From CALLPQ01 sp039819545 (GTDB lineage: Bacteria; Pseudomonadota; Alphaproteobacteria; Caulobacterales; Parvularculaceae), in NCBI GenBank assembly GCA_039819545.1, contig JBCBRS010000004.1:1-64000 (forward strand): 64,000 nucleotides of DNA, in the 5' to 3' direction. This document shows positions 8,906-17,802 of the stretch, one piece after another (position 1 is the stretch's first letter; each line of letters starts with the position of its first letter). The position numbers and the translations under genes were made by a program. A model generated the notes under the pieces. That model did not search any database and was not told the origin of the DNA. It saw nothing but the letters and a program-made list of their open reading frames with translations.

Positions 8906-10100
8906 ACTGGTACGCGAGGACGGAGCGACGCAGACGGTCAGGCCCGGCGGCGCCCTTGCGCCTGTTCTTTATCTGGTGGCACGGCGGCACTGTAATTTCT
9001 CACGGATCCGTCTTGCCGCCGCCAACAAGAGCGGTCTTGAAGCGGCGCGCCTGAAGGCCCGCCAGCAACAGCGTTTTGCCAATACCCGAATGCGCATTGA
9101 ACAGGATAGCAGCGATCCGCGCGATGCCGGGTTATGGGCCTGGTCGGGCACGCTTAAGATCGATCCAGATACCCCTGTAGCCACACGACGCTGCCTGCCC
9201 GAAAGCCTTGCGCGCGAGCCCATGGATGAGGGGAGCCGGCTTGTTCAGTGTGATGATGGTGTGGAAGGAGAAATCTGGCAAGATGGGGTGCTGACCGCGT
9301 CGCGCTGGTGGCCTCAGCCGCCCGCACCTCGGGAATGGCAGCTGTTTTTGCGCGCCGGCAAACAGCTTGCCAGTGGCGCAACGAGCGAGACGCCTGCGCC
9401 TGAGCAGGTTGCGTGGCGCAGCGATCTACCCCTGCTTGACCGGGACCCTGATAATCTGGCGATCAGCTTTGCACCGCCCAAAATTGCGGGCCTCGCCGCC
9501 GGCGTCCTGGGCCTTCTTCTTGCGTTTCAATTGGGCGCAGCGGCCACCTATTCGGTCCGTATACAACAGGGCCAGCAACGCCTTGCCGAGGCCGTGCAGG
9601 AAAACCGCGAAGGCTATCGATTACGCGCCGCGGCGCTGGGTAATCAGTCCCGGATTGAGACAGCGCGCGGCCTCGATAACCCTGCCCTGATCCTGCATGT
9701 GGTGGATGCGATCACCCAGTCGATCACCGAAGACGTGGGTGATATCGTCAGTATCAATATCAACGATACGGGCATTGAAGTGCTAACCCGCGTGGACGAA
9801 GCGCCGGATTTTACAGCCCTTGCCAGCGCGCTTGAAACCTCCCCCTATCTTGAGGACGTTTTCCTTGAAAGCACCAATGACGCGTTCTTTACAACGAAGG
9901 CGAAAGTGCCAGAGGCGGCGGGTCGTCTTGATCTGTACCGGGAAGAAAACCTTGATGCCGGGCAGGCCAGTGAGGGACCGCAAGAGCCTGCCGTTATCCA
10001 CTCCGATGCCCCCTCGGATGCCCCCTCAGATGCCAGTCTGAATGTATCGTCAGATGCGCGCCGGGCAAAGGGCGCCGAGACGGGAGGCGATAATGGCTGA
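8778..10100 (+). CDS. gspL: T2SS inner-membrane protein GspL-like
   Basis: GspL links the GspE ATPase to the membrane platform. The 440-residue protein has an N-terminal cytoplasmic region, a single membrane span (IAGLAAGVLGLLLAFQLGAA, about residues 236-255) and a periplasmic ferredoxin-like domain (LASALETSPYLEDVFLESTN), which matches the GspL layout. Position between gspK and gspM supports the call. The first 40 or so residues are a Thr/Pro-rich low-complexity tail read from within gspK. No other ATG, GTG or TTG lies in frame before the folded domain, so the overlap seems real unless a non-standard start is used. The C-terminal 50 residues contain a short repeat (SDAPSDAPSDA). The call rests more on topology and context than on strong motifs. 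Confidence 0.75.
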   Translation: MTQTLTPTPPPTPTPTVSTTPKPRPQTTGPDRSSRLSFQPTLKLVREDGATQTVRPGGALAPVLYLVARRHCNFSRIRLAAANKSGLEAARLKARQQQRFANTRMRIEQDSSDPRDAGLWAWSGTLKIDPDTPVATRRCLPESLAREPMDEGSRLVQCDDGVEGEIWQDGVLTASRWWPQPPAPREWQLFLRAGKQLASGATSETPAPEQVAWRSDLPLLDRDPDNLAISFAPPKIAGLAAGVLGLLLAFQLGAAATYSVRIQQGQQRLAEAVQENREGYRLRAAALGNQSRIETARGLDNPALILHVVDAITQSITEDVGDIVSININDTGIEVLTRVDEAPDFTALASALETSPYLEDVFLESTNDAFFTTKAKVPEAAGRLDLYREENLDAGQASEGPQEPAVIHSDAPSDAPSDASLNVSSDARRAKGAETGGDNG

Positions 10101-10716
10101 TTTTGGAAACCGCGCGTCACGGTTGTTCGCCGACACGGCACCGCGCACGCAATATGCGCTGATCGCCCTCGGCTTTGTGCTCGGGCTATCGGCGATCCTG
10201 TCGGTGGGTGACCGCGTTGCCGTGATGCGGGGCGAACATGATGTGCTGGCCAAACGTCTTGCTCAGTATGGGGACGGTATTGATGTTGAACGCTGGCAGT
10301 CAAGGGTCAGTCAGTCCGACGCAATCCTGACCGACTGGCAATCACATTACTGGAAGGGACCAACCGCCGGCATCATTGCAGCGCAAATCCGCAGCACCCT
10401 GACGGAAATTGGTCAGCGCGCGCTACTCGAGCGCATTACCATTGAGGTTGATCCGGTGATTATCGACCTTGAGGCACGCAAGGCCCTGCGGTTTCAGATC
10501 ATTGGGCGCAGCAGCGATGCGGTTGATGTAATCAAAACGCTGAGCGGCATGGCAGGGGCAAAACCGGCCCTGCCCGTTTCAGAATTGGCCCTGACCGTCC
10601 GTCAGGATGATAGCGGCGCGTTTACCGCCTCTGGGCTTGCGTTTATCGACGTTGAAACCGCCGCCGCCCCGGCAGGCAGTGAAACCGGGCAACCGGGGGG
10701 GCGGGCCAATGATTAA
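10093..10716 (+). CDS. gspM: T2SS protein GspM-like
   Basis: GspM is a small bitopic inner-membrane protein that pairs with GspL. This one (207 residues) has a short cytoplasmic N-terminus, one membrane segment (TQYALIALGFVLGLSAILSV, about 16-35) and a periplasmic domain. I use the ATG at 10093 rather than the longer in-frame start at 10042, because GGGAGG lies 5 nt upstream of it and it overlaps the gspL stop by 8 nt, the usual coupling arrangement. The sequence is divergent, and the name comes from topology and its place right after gspL. It also overlaps the next gene by 8 nt. Confidence 0.68.
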   Translation: MADFGNRASRLFADTAPRTQYALIALGFVLGLSAILSVGDRVAVMRGEHDVLAKRLAQYGDGIDVERWQSRVSQSDAILTDWQSHYWKGPTAGIIAAQIRSTLTEIGQRALLERITIEVDPVIIDLEARKALRFQIIGRSSDAVDVIKTLSGMAGAKPALPVSELALTVRQDDSGAFTASGLAFIDVETAAAPAGSETGQPGGRAND

Positions 10717-11164
10717 AAATCTGGTCTTGGTGTGTGGCGCGTTGATCGTGTTGGGCTTACTGGGCGGTGTTCTATCGGCGCTAGCCGCCGGCGGGGCCTA
10801 TGCGAAACGCGAGCAGGCCTGGCAAACCGCACCGGCGCCCAATGATTTTGCGCAACTGGCCAAAGCGGATCAGGCACGCCTGTTAAAAACGGGCCACTTT
10901 GGTTTTGATGTTTCCACCATCCGCCAGGCAACTGTGGAGGAGACAACGCCGCAAGCCCCGTCATTCCCGCTGATCGTTGCTGTTCAGACCATTGATGAGC
11001 AACCCTTTGTGACCGTTCTTGGTCAAGACCGCGCGACCGCGACCTATCCAGAGGGCGCAACCCTTGATGGTGGCTGGACGATTGAAGCGATCACCCTTGA
11101 CACCGTCACGGTACGCAACGGCGATAGCACCACCCAAATCACTGTATTCCCTACCAAAAATTAG
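10709..11164 (+). CDS. GspC/PilP-like T2SS periplasmic protein
   Basis: This 151-residue protein has one N-terminal membrane helix (LVLVCGALIVLGLLGGVLSA) and a small periplasmic beta domain. In the last 70 residues the pattern PLIVAVQTIDEQPFVTVLGQ followed by a strand-turn repeat ending TVRNGDSTTQITVFPTKN resembles the HR domain of GspC and PilP, which contacts the secretin. No other GspC is visible, so this protein could fill that role. GspN is a second option. It is the last gene of the plus-strand T2SS arm; the ATG at 10709 overlaps the gspM stop by 8 nt. No PDZ domain is present, unlike many GspC proteins. The specific assignment is inference. Confidence 0.55.
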   Translation: MIKNLVLVCGALIVLGLLGGVLSALAAGGAYAKREQAWQTAPAPNDFAQLAKADQARLLKTGHFGFDVSTIRQATVEETTPQAPSFPLIVAVQTIDEQPFVTVLGQDRATATYPEGATLDGGWTIEAITLDTVTVRNGDSTTQITVFPTKN

Positions 11165-11540
11165 CATTTTATAGCTGGTCTCAGGACGGCATCGGCTGGT
11201 CGTCGGTGACGTCTATGGCAGCCGGTAATATGTCGCTATTTCATAAAAAATTAATACAACCTGCGATTGAGACGAGATTTTTGCTCTCGCGTAAAGAGAG
11301 CGGCCTGGGTTAAACCTATGAATTCGCTGATTTTTTCTAAAGCCAATTTGCGCGAAAGAATCTCACGATTGTTTAATTTAATGTGAACAGAGTTGACTTC
11401 CCGAAACATGGTTAATAAATGTTCACTTGCTGCCTGTGGGGGGGATCGCGAGAGGCGATCTGGGATTGGGGAAATCCAACATCAGCATTGTCTACCGTCC
11501 TCACAAGCCAGTGTGTTTAACCTTAAAGTGAGGAATACTC
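11165..11540 (+). promoter_or_regulatory. AT-rich promoter region of the first 667-aa protein gene
   Basis: This 376-nt gene-free stretch has visibly lower GC than the flanking T2SS genes. It contains a small inverted repeat, GCTCTC/GAGAGC (11283-11301), and a promoter-like pair TTGACT (11393-11398) and TAAATG (11416-11421) spaced by 17 nt. These boxes lie inside a perfect 7-bp inverted repeat GTGAACA/TGTTCAC (11383-11426), suggesting operator control. The ribosome binding site before 11541 is GAGGA. Confidence 0.45.
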
Positions 11541-13544
11541 ATGAGAAAACTATCTTTGCTGGCCGCCGCGTCAGCACTCGTTCTCGGCACCGCCGCGAAT
11601 GCTGGTCAACTTCAGATCAAACTGAAAAATGTAAACGGTAACGGCAACACCGCTGCCGATGATGCGACAGATACCGCCACAGGCGTCACCACGATCGATC
11701 GCCCGGGCTTTATTATCCGCACGACGACCACACCCAACCCTATTCACCCCGACCTGGAACCGGTCGTTACAACCGGTAAGATCAAATCGACCGGCGCTGC
11801 GGTTGCGGCGGAGCGGACGTTCACAGAGCGCCACCCATTCAATGCGCACATGGAAGTGAACTTTACCCGGATCGACACCGACGATCCCAATTCTGGACTG
11901 GTTGAGTTTCTGCCGGACGAATTCCTTGCTCAGATTTTCATCAATGGCGGCGTCTTGAAAGAACGCGTCAATGGCGAAGATTTCTTCCGCAATGGCATGA
12001 TGGGCGAAGGCAATCTGGACTTCGACGTCATCGCTGATGAGAGTGGTGATCAAACTGGTGAAATTGGTGACACGAACATTTTCGTATCTGTCATCAATCG
12101 AGCGAATGGGCGCCAAACGGATTTTGGTCTTGTGCTGCCAATTCTGTCCACCGGTGGTGACGACAATCCACTTTCACCATGCGAACCCATTCAGATTCAA
12201 GCCCAGCTCTTCAACACCGTTGGCTTCGGTGGTCCCGCCGCCCTTGGGTCACCCGACATCGCAACCCTGCTGACCTGTGAGCCTTCGTTTGGGTTCCAGA
12301 TCAATGAGGGCCAGGCAAAGGTAGACTTTGAGACAGATTTCAAAAGCTTCCTGACCTATGATGATCACCAGTCCCGCCAGGCCATTACTATTGGTTCATT
12401 CGATGTTTCGATCTGGAACAATCTTTTCGATCCAAAAGCTGATCCAAACAGCGATGACCGCACAGTTGGTTCTGAAGACATTGAGTCGCACGAAATCACA
12501 TTCCAGTTCGAAGATCTGACAGGAATTGAATCGGCCCAACTGGTCGATGCCGCTGAGGGTGGCGCGGTCATTGCCGAAGGCGTCCTGGATCGCACGGCTA
12601 ATACGGTCAGCTTCTCAACTGGTTATGACTTTGTAGCCGATGATCCGATTGTAACGGATATCGACCATGACGGTTCAGATGAGTCCACCGACGTGGAAGA
12701 GAACGTAACCGCATGGCTGCAAATTACGGCATTTGCCCCCGGCACACCGAAATTTGAGAAAGTCGACATCGTCGACGACAAAGGTGACGTGATTGGTCAG
12801 GAAAAACGGCCAACCGGTGCTGGTGCCATTGACCATCAGGCGGTGAGTATCTCCGCAAACACACTGAATTTGGTCGAGCCATGCAAGGATCTGACAACGA
12901 ACTTGACGCAGGGTACCGTTACAGACTCGTCGACACCGAAGTTCATCTGTGACCTGCCATTGCCAACCGGCGATTTTTCTGAGCTGACCCTTACAGGTCA
13001 GAACTTTGGCCCATTCGACTGGGTTGGCCAGGGTAATGCATTGACGCGGAACTTCTTCCGGGTAACGCACCTTCCGCTGGTTGATGGTCATGGTGAGCCA
13101 ATTACGTCCTTGAAAGGTGTCATGACCTTGAAAAACACGACCGGTGGTGGTGGAGCTGCAGGTGCCTTGTTCGACGATACGTACAAGTTTGACCTGCCCT
13201 TCGATCCAAACGTGCCAAACGCAGGCGCGAACGGTGTATACATGATCACACCAGGGATCATCACAAACATCTTGGTTGCCGCTGGCGCCCCAGGTGCAGC
13301 GTTCGGCACATCCGACATCTCGTTCACATTCTTCGTGAACAACGGTGGCGGTTCGGCGATCGCCTCAACGTCCGACGTAAACGTTGCCAACTTCAAGATT
13401 GATGTGGACCGTCTGATGATCAACAGCGATGGCTCCATGGTACCGTATGGCGATAATGCCAACGACTCCAATTCGGACCACGCCGTATCCGGGGACGATG
13501 GCCGTTTTGGTCCAAAAACACCGCTGAAATTCCTCGACAAGTAA
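11541..13544 (+). CDS. Exported 667-aa protein of unknown family, paralog A
   Basis: I do not recognise the family. The protein begins with a typical Sec signal peptide (MRKLSLLAAASALVLGTAANA, cleaved before GQL), so it is exported. The mature chain is acidic and rich in Asn, Asp, Thr and Gly, with many alternating hydrophobic stretches suggesting a beta-sheet fold. Four Cys lie in the contexts SPCEP, LTCEPSFGF, VEPCK and FICDLP and are all conserved in paralog B, so two disulfides are likely. The C-terminus (DVDRLMINSDGSMVPYGDN) is nearly identical in the two and is Asp/Asn-rich, which might bind calcium. There is no membrane span or anchor. The gene is directly downstream of the T2SS operon but monocistronic, with a long leader and a strong terminator. 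It could be a T2SS substrate or a surface-layer component; this is inference only. Confidence 0.9.
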   Translation: MRKLSLLAAASALVLGTAANAGQLQIKLKNVNGNGNTAADDATDTATGVTTIDRPGFIIRTTTTPNPIHPDLEPVVTTGKIKSTGAAVAAERTFTERHPFNAHMEVNFTRIDTDDPNSGLVEFLPDEFLAQIFINGGVLKERVNGEDFFRNGMMGEGNLDFDVIADESGDQTGEIGDTNIFVSVINRANGRQTDFGLVLPILSTGGDDNPLSPCEPIQIQAQLFNTVGFGGPAALGSPDIATLLTCEPSFGFQINEGQAKVDFETDFKSFLTYDDHQSRQAITIGSFDVSIWNNLFDPKADPNSDDRTVGSEDIESHEITFQFEDLTGIESAQLVDAAEGGAVIAEGVLDRTANTVSFSTGYDFVADDPIVTDIDHDGSDESTDVEENVTAWLQITAFAPGTPKFEKVDIVDDKGDVIGQEKRPTGAGAIDHQAVSISANTLNLVEPCKDLTTNLTQGTVTDSSTPKFICDLPLPTGDFSELTLTGQNFGPFDWVGQGNALTRNFFRVTHLPLVDGHGEPITSLKGVMTLKNTTGGGGAAGALFDDTYKFDLPFDPNVPNAGANGVYMITPGIITNILVAAGAPGAAFGTSDISFTFFVNNGGGSAIASTSDVNVANFKIDVDRLMINSDGSMVPYGDNANDSNSDHAVSGDDGRFGPKTPLKFLDK

Positions 13545-13568
13545 GCGTTGCGGACAATTATTGGAAAA

Positions 13569-13594
13569 GGCGGGCTCTCGGGCCCGCCTTTTTT
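13569..13594 (+). terminator. Rho-independent terminator after paralog A
   Basis: GGCGGGC (13569-13575) pairs with GCCCGCC (13582-13588) around a 6-nt loop and is followed by six T. It lies 24 nt after the stop codon. Confidence 0.9.
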
Positions 13595-13980
13595 ATTGGT
13601 AAACGCACGCGGATTTAGCGCACGCATTGCGCAGCGATAGCGTTAACCCCGCCACTTGATTCCCACCTTAGGGGAAACAACCGTACAAGTGCCACACACG
13701 GGCTTATCGTGCGTTAACTACAATTTTGGCTTATCTGCTGATCCCTCAAAAGGCTTTAACAAAAGTAACTAATCAATCTATTGATGTATTTTATTCCCGC
13801 GAATTACAGGATCGAAATACAACCCTCACAAGTTTTTGATATCATTGACAAAAACTTAATATATTACTATTGCGTTAAAGGTGTGCAGGGGCTGGTTGTC
13901 TGTTTCACCAACAACGCAACCGATTTCAGTATCAGTGTCCCCGCATACAGTATGTGTAACACTTATGGTGGGGATAACTC
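13595..13980 (+). promoter_or_regulatory. AT-rich promoter region of paralog B
   Basis: This 386-nt gene-free stretch becomes strongly AT-rich after 13740. A consensus -35 box TTGACA lies at 13845-13850; -10 candidates follow in ATATATTACTATTG. A perfect 9-bp inverted repeat, AAGTTTTTG (13830-13838) and CAAAAACTT (13849-13857), overlaps the -35 box and looks like an operator. GGTGGGGA precedes the ATG. The palindrome differs from the one upstream of paralog A. Confidence 0.5.
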
Positions 13981-15984
13981 ATGAAAAAACTGTCTTTGCT
14001 GGCGGCTGCGTCAGTACTCGTGATGAGCACGGCTGCCCATGCTGGTCAGCTCGAACTCAAACTGAAAAATATCAACGGCAACGGGAACACCGCCGCCGAT
14101 GACTCAATCGACACCACAACCGGTGTCACAACGATTGACCGCCCCGGTTTCATCATCCGCGAAACCCAAACCGCAAATCCTCTGCACCCTGATTTGCCAC
14201 CCATCGTGACGGTTGGTAAAATCAAATCAACCGGTGCTGCGGTTGCTAATGAGCGTGTCATTTCCGAAGAGCACCCGTTTGAGGCGCATTTCGAATTGAA
14301 TGCTACACGGATCGATGCAGATAGCGAACTCGTTGAGTTCCTGCCTGATGAGTTCCTGCTGCAGCTGGAAGTTGGCGGCGCAACATTCAAAACAGCGCTA
14401 AACGGTGAAGACCTCATCCGGAACGGCATGATGGGTGAAGGCAATCTTGATGCTGACATTCTTGCCAACACCGGTGGCCTCGGCGAATCTTATGCTGAAG
14501 TTTCTGTTGTAAACCAGCGTGACAATGGCCGTCAGACCGATTTTGGTTTGCTGCTGCCCCTGATGATCACCGGCGGTGACACGGACATCTTGACGCCATG
14601 TGATCCCGTTCAGGTTCAGGTTCAGGCCTTTGCAACCGTTGGCTTTGGTGGCCCTGCTGCGCTTGGCGCACCAGACTCCATCACGATCATGACGTGTGAG
14701 CCTTCGTTTGGCTTCACCTTCGGTGCCAAAGAAGCGAAAATCAATTTCCAAACTGATTTCAAAAGCTTCCTGACATCCGAGCATGATCCCGTGCAATCGC
14801 TTACCGTTGGCTCGATCAATCTGAGCATTTGGAACAATCTGTTTGATCCGAAAGCTGATCCAGAGAGCCTTGATCGGATCGTTGACTCAACAGACATCGT
14901 CTCGCACGAGATGGTTCTTCAATTCGAAGACCTGACCGGTATCGAGTCCGTTGACCTTGTTGACGCAGATGTCTACGGCGCCGTTATCGCCACAGCAACA
15001 CTCGATCGCGCGGCTGGTACAGCAACTTTTGTTGTGACACCTGAAGACTACGAATTCATTGCAGAAACACGCGTTGAAGATATCGACCACGACAATTCAG
15101 ACGAAGATGTCATGGTTGAAGAAAACGTAGCGGCTTGGGTTCAGTTGACCGCGTTTGAGCCAGGAACACCAAAATTTGTCAAAGAAGATGTCGTTGACGA
15201 CAAAGGCGTTGTTGTTGGTTCGATCAAAGTACCAACCGGTGCTGGCGCAATCGACCATCAGGTGATCTCCATCGCTTCGAACACCCTCAACCTTGTTGAG
15301 CCGTGTAAAGAGCGTGATGGCGTGACGATCAATGGCGGCACAGGCGGTGCGAAAACACCAAAATTTGTCTGCTCGATCCCGCTGCCAACAGGCGATCTCA
15401 CTGAGCTGGAATTGACGGGTCAGAACTTCGGTCCGTTTGACTGGGTAGGTCAAGGTAATGCCTCTACACGGAATTTCTTCCGCGTGTCGCACCTGCCACT
15501 GATCGATGGTCACGGTGAGCCAATCACGACCCTGAAGGGTGTGATGACCATGAAAAACTCCACCGGCGGCGCAGCTGTTGACGGTGCCCAGTTCGACGAT
15601 ACGTACAAGTTCGAACTGCCACTGGACCCAGCGGTACCAAACCTTGGCGCCAACGGCGTGTATATGATCACGCCAGGCACAATCGCTACAATTCTTAGCG
15701 AAGCCGGCGCGCCAGGTCTTGCCTTCGGTACATCTGACCTGTCGTTCACGTTCTTCCTGAACTCAGCACCAGGTGACAACCCAGCGAGTCCGTTCTCCTT
15801 CTCCGAGAACTTCAAAATCGATGTTGACCGTCTGATGATCAACAGCGATGGCTCCATGGTGCCGTATGGCGACAATGCCAACGACTCAAATTCAGAGCAT
15901 GCAGTTTCCGGTGACGATGGCCGTTTTGGTCCTAAAGCACCCCTGAAGAAACTTCAGAGCCGGATGATTGAGACGATCAATTAA
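13981..15984 (+). CDS. Exported 667-aa protein of unknown family, paralog B
   Basis: This is a paralog of the preceding gene with exactly the same length and alignable from end to end. The signal peptide (MKKLSLLAAASVLVMSTAAHA, cut before GQL), the four Cys contexts and blocks such as LTGQNFGPFDWVGQGN and DVDRLMINSDGSMVPYGDN are shared. Divergence is spread along the chain, with the region around residues 440-455 and the last 12 residues most different. No known domain is recognised. The gene has its own promoter region and terminator, so the two copies can be expressed independently, perhaps under different conditions or as co-polymerising subunits. The duplication looks old, because the DNA sequences differ throughout. 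Location is probably outside the inner membrane; cell-surface or secreted placement is inference. Confidence 0.9.
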   Translation: MKKLSLLAAASVLVMSTAAHAGQLELKLKNINGNGNTAADDSIDTTTGVTTIDRPGFIIRETQTANPLHPDLPPIVTVGKIKSTGAAVANERVISEEHPFEAHFELNATRIDADSELVEFLPDEFLLQLEVGGATFKTALNGEDLIRNGMMGEGNLDADILANTGGLGESYAEVSVVNQRDNGRQTDFGLLLPLMITGGDTDILTPCDPVQVQVQAFATVGFGGPAALGAPDSITIMTCEPSFGFTFGAKEAKINFQTDFKSFLTSEHDPVQSLTVGSINLSIWNNLFDPKADPESLDRIVDSTDIVSHEMVLQFEDLTGIESVDLVDADVYGAVIATATLDRAAGTATFVVTPEDYEFIAETRVEDIDHDNSDEDVMVEENVAAWVQLTAFEPGTPKFVKEDVVDDKGVVVGSIKVPTGAGAIDHQVISIASNTLNLVEPCKERDGVTINGGTGGAKTPKFVCSIPLPTGDLTELELTGQNFGPFDWVGQGNASTRNFFRVSHLPLIDGHGEPITTLKGVMTMKNSTGGAAVDGAQFDDTYKFELPLDPAVPNLGANGVYMITPGTIATILSEAGAPGLAFGTSDLSFTFFLNSAPGDNPASPFSFSENFKIDVDRLMINSDGSMVPYGDNANDSNSEHAVSGDDGRFGPKAPLKKLQSRMIETIN

Positions 15985-16008
15985 GACTGATTGATTACCA
16001 AAGAGAAA

Positions 16009-16035
16009 GGGCGGCCCCTGGGCCGCCCTTTTTTT
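16009..16035. terminator. Strong, probably bidirectional terminator between paralog B and leuB
   Basis: GGGCGGCC (16009-16016) pairs with GGCCGCCC (16021-16028) around a 4-nt loop, with seven T on the plus strand. On the minus strand the hairpin is followed by TTTCTCTTT, so it can also end the leuB transcript. Confidence 0.9.
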
Positions 16036-16120
16036 ATTGTGTGTACAAACTCCTGTTACGCCTTGTGCAAGGACGCTCATCAACTTCCGGCTTTGGATGA
16101 TATTTTGAGGCGTTTCCTCG

Positions 16121-17182
16121 TCAGGATGACATCACAGCGCTATCGCCAAGGGCGCCGAGCAACCGGTCTGTCACCGCTGAACAACTCAGCGCGCCACCAA
16201 GATCGCGCGTCAACTGACCTGAAGAAATCACCGTTTCAATCGCGGTCTCAATGGCCTTTGCCGCCGCCTCTGCAGCGAAAGAATAGCGCAGCATCATTGC
16301 CGCGCTCGCAACGGCGCCGATGGGGTTGGCGATATCCTGACCAGCAATATCCGGCGCAGACCCGTGGATCGGCTCATAAAGGCCCTGGCCAGTCGCCCCG
16401 AGAGACGCCGACGGTGACAACCCGATTGAGCCGGAGATCACCGACGCTTCATCGCTCAAAATATCACCAAACATGTTCTCCGTAACGATCACATCAAATT
16501 CGTTCGGTGACTGAATAAGCCGCATAGCCATGGCGTCAACGAGCATATGATCCAAGGCCACGTCCGAAAATTCACGGGCCCCAAGGTCAGTGACAACCGC
16601 GCGCCACAGCCGGGAACTGGCGAGCACATTTGCCTTATCGACGGAGACGAGACGACAGGACCGCTTTTGCGCAGCCTCAAAGGCAACGCGGGCAATCCGC
16701 TCCACCTCGTGGGCTTCATACAGGCAGACATCGCTCGCACACTCGGTGCCTTCTGATCGCTCCCCGAAATAGATACCGCCCACAAGCTCGCGTACGATGA
16801 CGAAGTCCGTTTGCGGCGTAACCGTGCGCAACGGCGAGCGATTGAGCAGGCTTTTATAGATCCGTGTGGGGCGTAAGTTGGCAAAAACATCAAGGGCCTT
16901 GCGTAAGCGTAACAGCCCTGTCTCAGGTCGCACAGACTGATCATCCCACTTTGGTCCTCCCACGGCGCCCAGAAAAACCGCATCAGCGCTCTGGCATGCG
17001 GACAGGGTTTCCGGCGGAAGCGGATCCCCCGTTTCATCAATTGCCGCGCCGCCAAAGGCAAAGGACCGCAAGGAGAGGCCAAGATCAAACGCGTTACTCA
17101 CTGCGGTCAGGATGACTTCGGCCGCTTTGGTGACCTCGGGGCCGACACCGTCACCGGGAAGCAAAACAATAGTCTTTGTCAT
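16121..17182 (-). CDS. leuB: 3-isopropylmalate dehydrogenase
   Basis: LeuB oxidises and decarboxylates 3-isopropylmalate to 2-oxoisocaproate, the last specific step before transamination to leucine. The 353-residue protein opens with IVLLPGDGVGPEVTKAAEVI, the N-terminal signature of the family, and carries ELVGGIYFGERS, VDKANVLASSRLWR (catalytic Lys region) and ENMFGDILSDEASVISGSIG, the metal and substrate site with its conserved Asp residues. Length and motifs are normal. It is the last gene of ilvC-leuC-leuD-leuB, 13 nt after leuD. Confidence 0.97.
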   Translation of the reverse strand: MTKTIVLLPGDGVGPEVTKAAEVILTAVSNAFDLGLSLRSFAFGGAAIDETGDPLPPETLSACQSADAVFLGAVGGPKWDDQSVRPETGLLRLRKALDVFANLRPTRIYKSLLNRSPLRTVTPQTDFVIVRELVGGIYFGERSEGTECASDVCLYEAHEVERIARVAFEAAQKRSCRLVSVDKANVLASSRLWRAVVTDLGAREFSDVALDHMLVDAMAMRLIQSPNEFDVIVTENMFGDILSDEASVISGSIGLSPSASLGATGQGLYEPIHGSAPDIAGQDIANPIGAVASAAMMLRYSFAAEAAAKAIETAIETVISSGQLTRDLGGALSCSAVTDRLLGALGDSAVMSS

Positions 17183-17195
17183 AATTTGTGACTAC

Positions 17196-17771
17196 TCATT
17201 CTCGCGCCGCTTCAAAGGCGGCAATATCATCCGTATGGGTTAAAAGCACACCAAGGGTGTCACGCCCTTGCAGCAGGCATTGGCGGGCAAAGGGCTCAAC
17301 CTCGAAAGAGAGCGTGTGATTGCCAGCGGTCAGCGTCATGGTTTCCAGATCCACATGGACCCGCAACCCAGGGTTTGCCAAAAGGTAATCATGGATGTCT
17401 TTTTCTACGCACAGCGGCAGCAGGCCGTTTTTTAGCGCATTGCTGGAAAAAATATCGGCAATCTCGCTACTGATCACCACACGAATCCCAAAGTCATAAA
17501 GCGCCCAGGGCGCATGCTCTCGCGATGATCCGCAGCCGAAATTTGCGCCCGCCACGAGAATGGCGCGGCCCGCCACTTTTTCATCCTTAAGCGGACTATC
17601 GCTTAGCGGTTGCCCTGCGTCATCATAGCGCCAATCATAAAAGGCAACTTTGCCCAGCCCTTCGCGGCTGGTTGTTGTGAGAAACCGCGCCGGTATGATC
17701 TGATCAGTATCGATATTCTCCTGGGGGAGAACGAGGGTTTCAGAGGTGATCTGTTTAAGTGGGGCAAACAC
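17196..17771 (-). CDS. leuD: 3-isopropylmalate dehydratase small subunit
   Basis: LeuD is the swivel-domain subunit that completes isopropylmalate isomerase with LeuC. The protein shows NIDTDQIIPARFL near the N-terminus, GANFGCGSSREHAPWAL (substrate-binding loop) and the C-terminal region of a bacterial-type small subunit. I place the start at GTG 17771, giving 191 residues, the usual length. AGGAGG lies 8 nt upstream of it, whereas the longer open frame runs back into leuC and has no family similarity there. The gene starts 31 nt after the leuC stop. Confidence 0.95.
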   Translation of the reverse strand: MFAPLKQITSETLVLPQENIDTDQIIPARFLTTTSREGLGKVAFYDWRYDDAGQPLSDSPLKDEKVAGRAILVAGANFGCGSSREHAPWALYDFGIRVVISSEIADIFSSNALKNGLLPLCVEKDIHDYLLANPGLRVHVDLETMTLTAGNHTLSFEVEPFARQCLLQGRDTLGVLLTHTDDIAAFEAARE

Positions 17772-17802
17772 GAGGTGGCCCTCCTGTGAAAAGGGATGGC
17801 CG

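Noticed and set aside
11283..11301. Hairpin GCTCTC/GAGAGC as terminator of the T2SS operon
   Set aside because: No T run follows on the plus strand and the stem is short.
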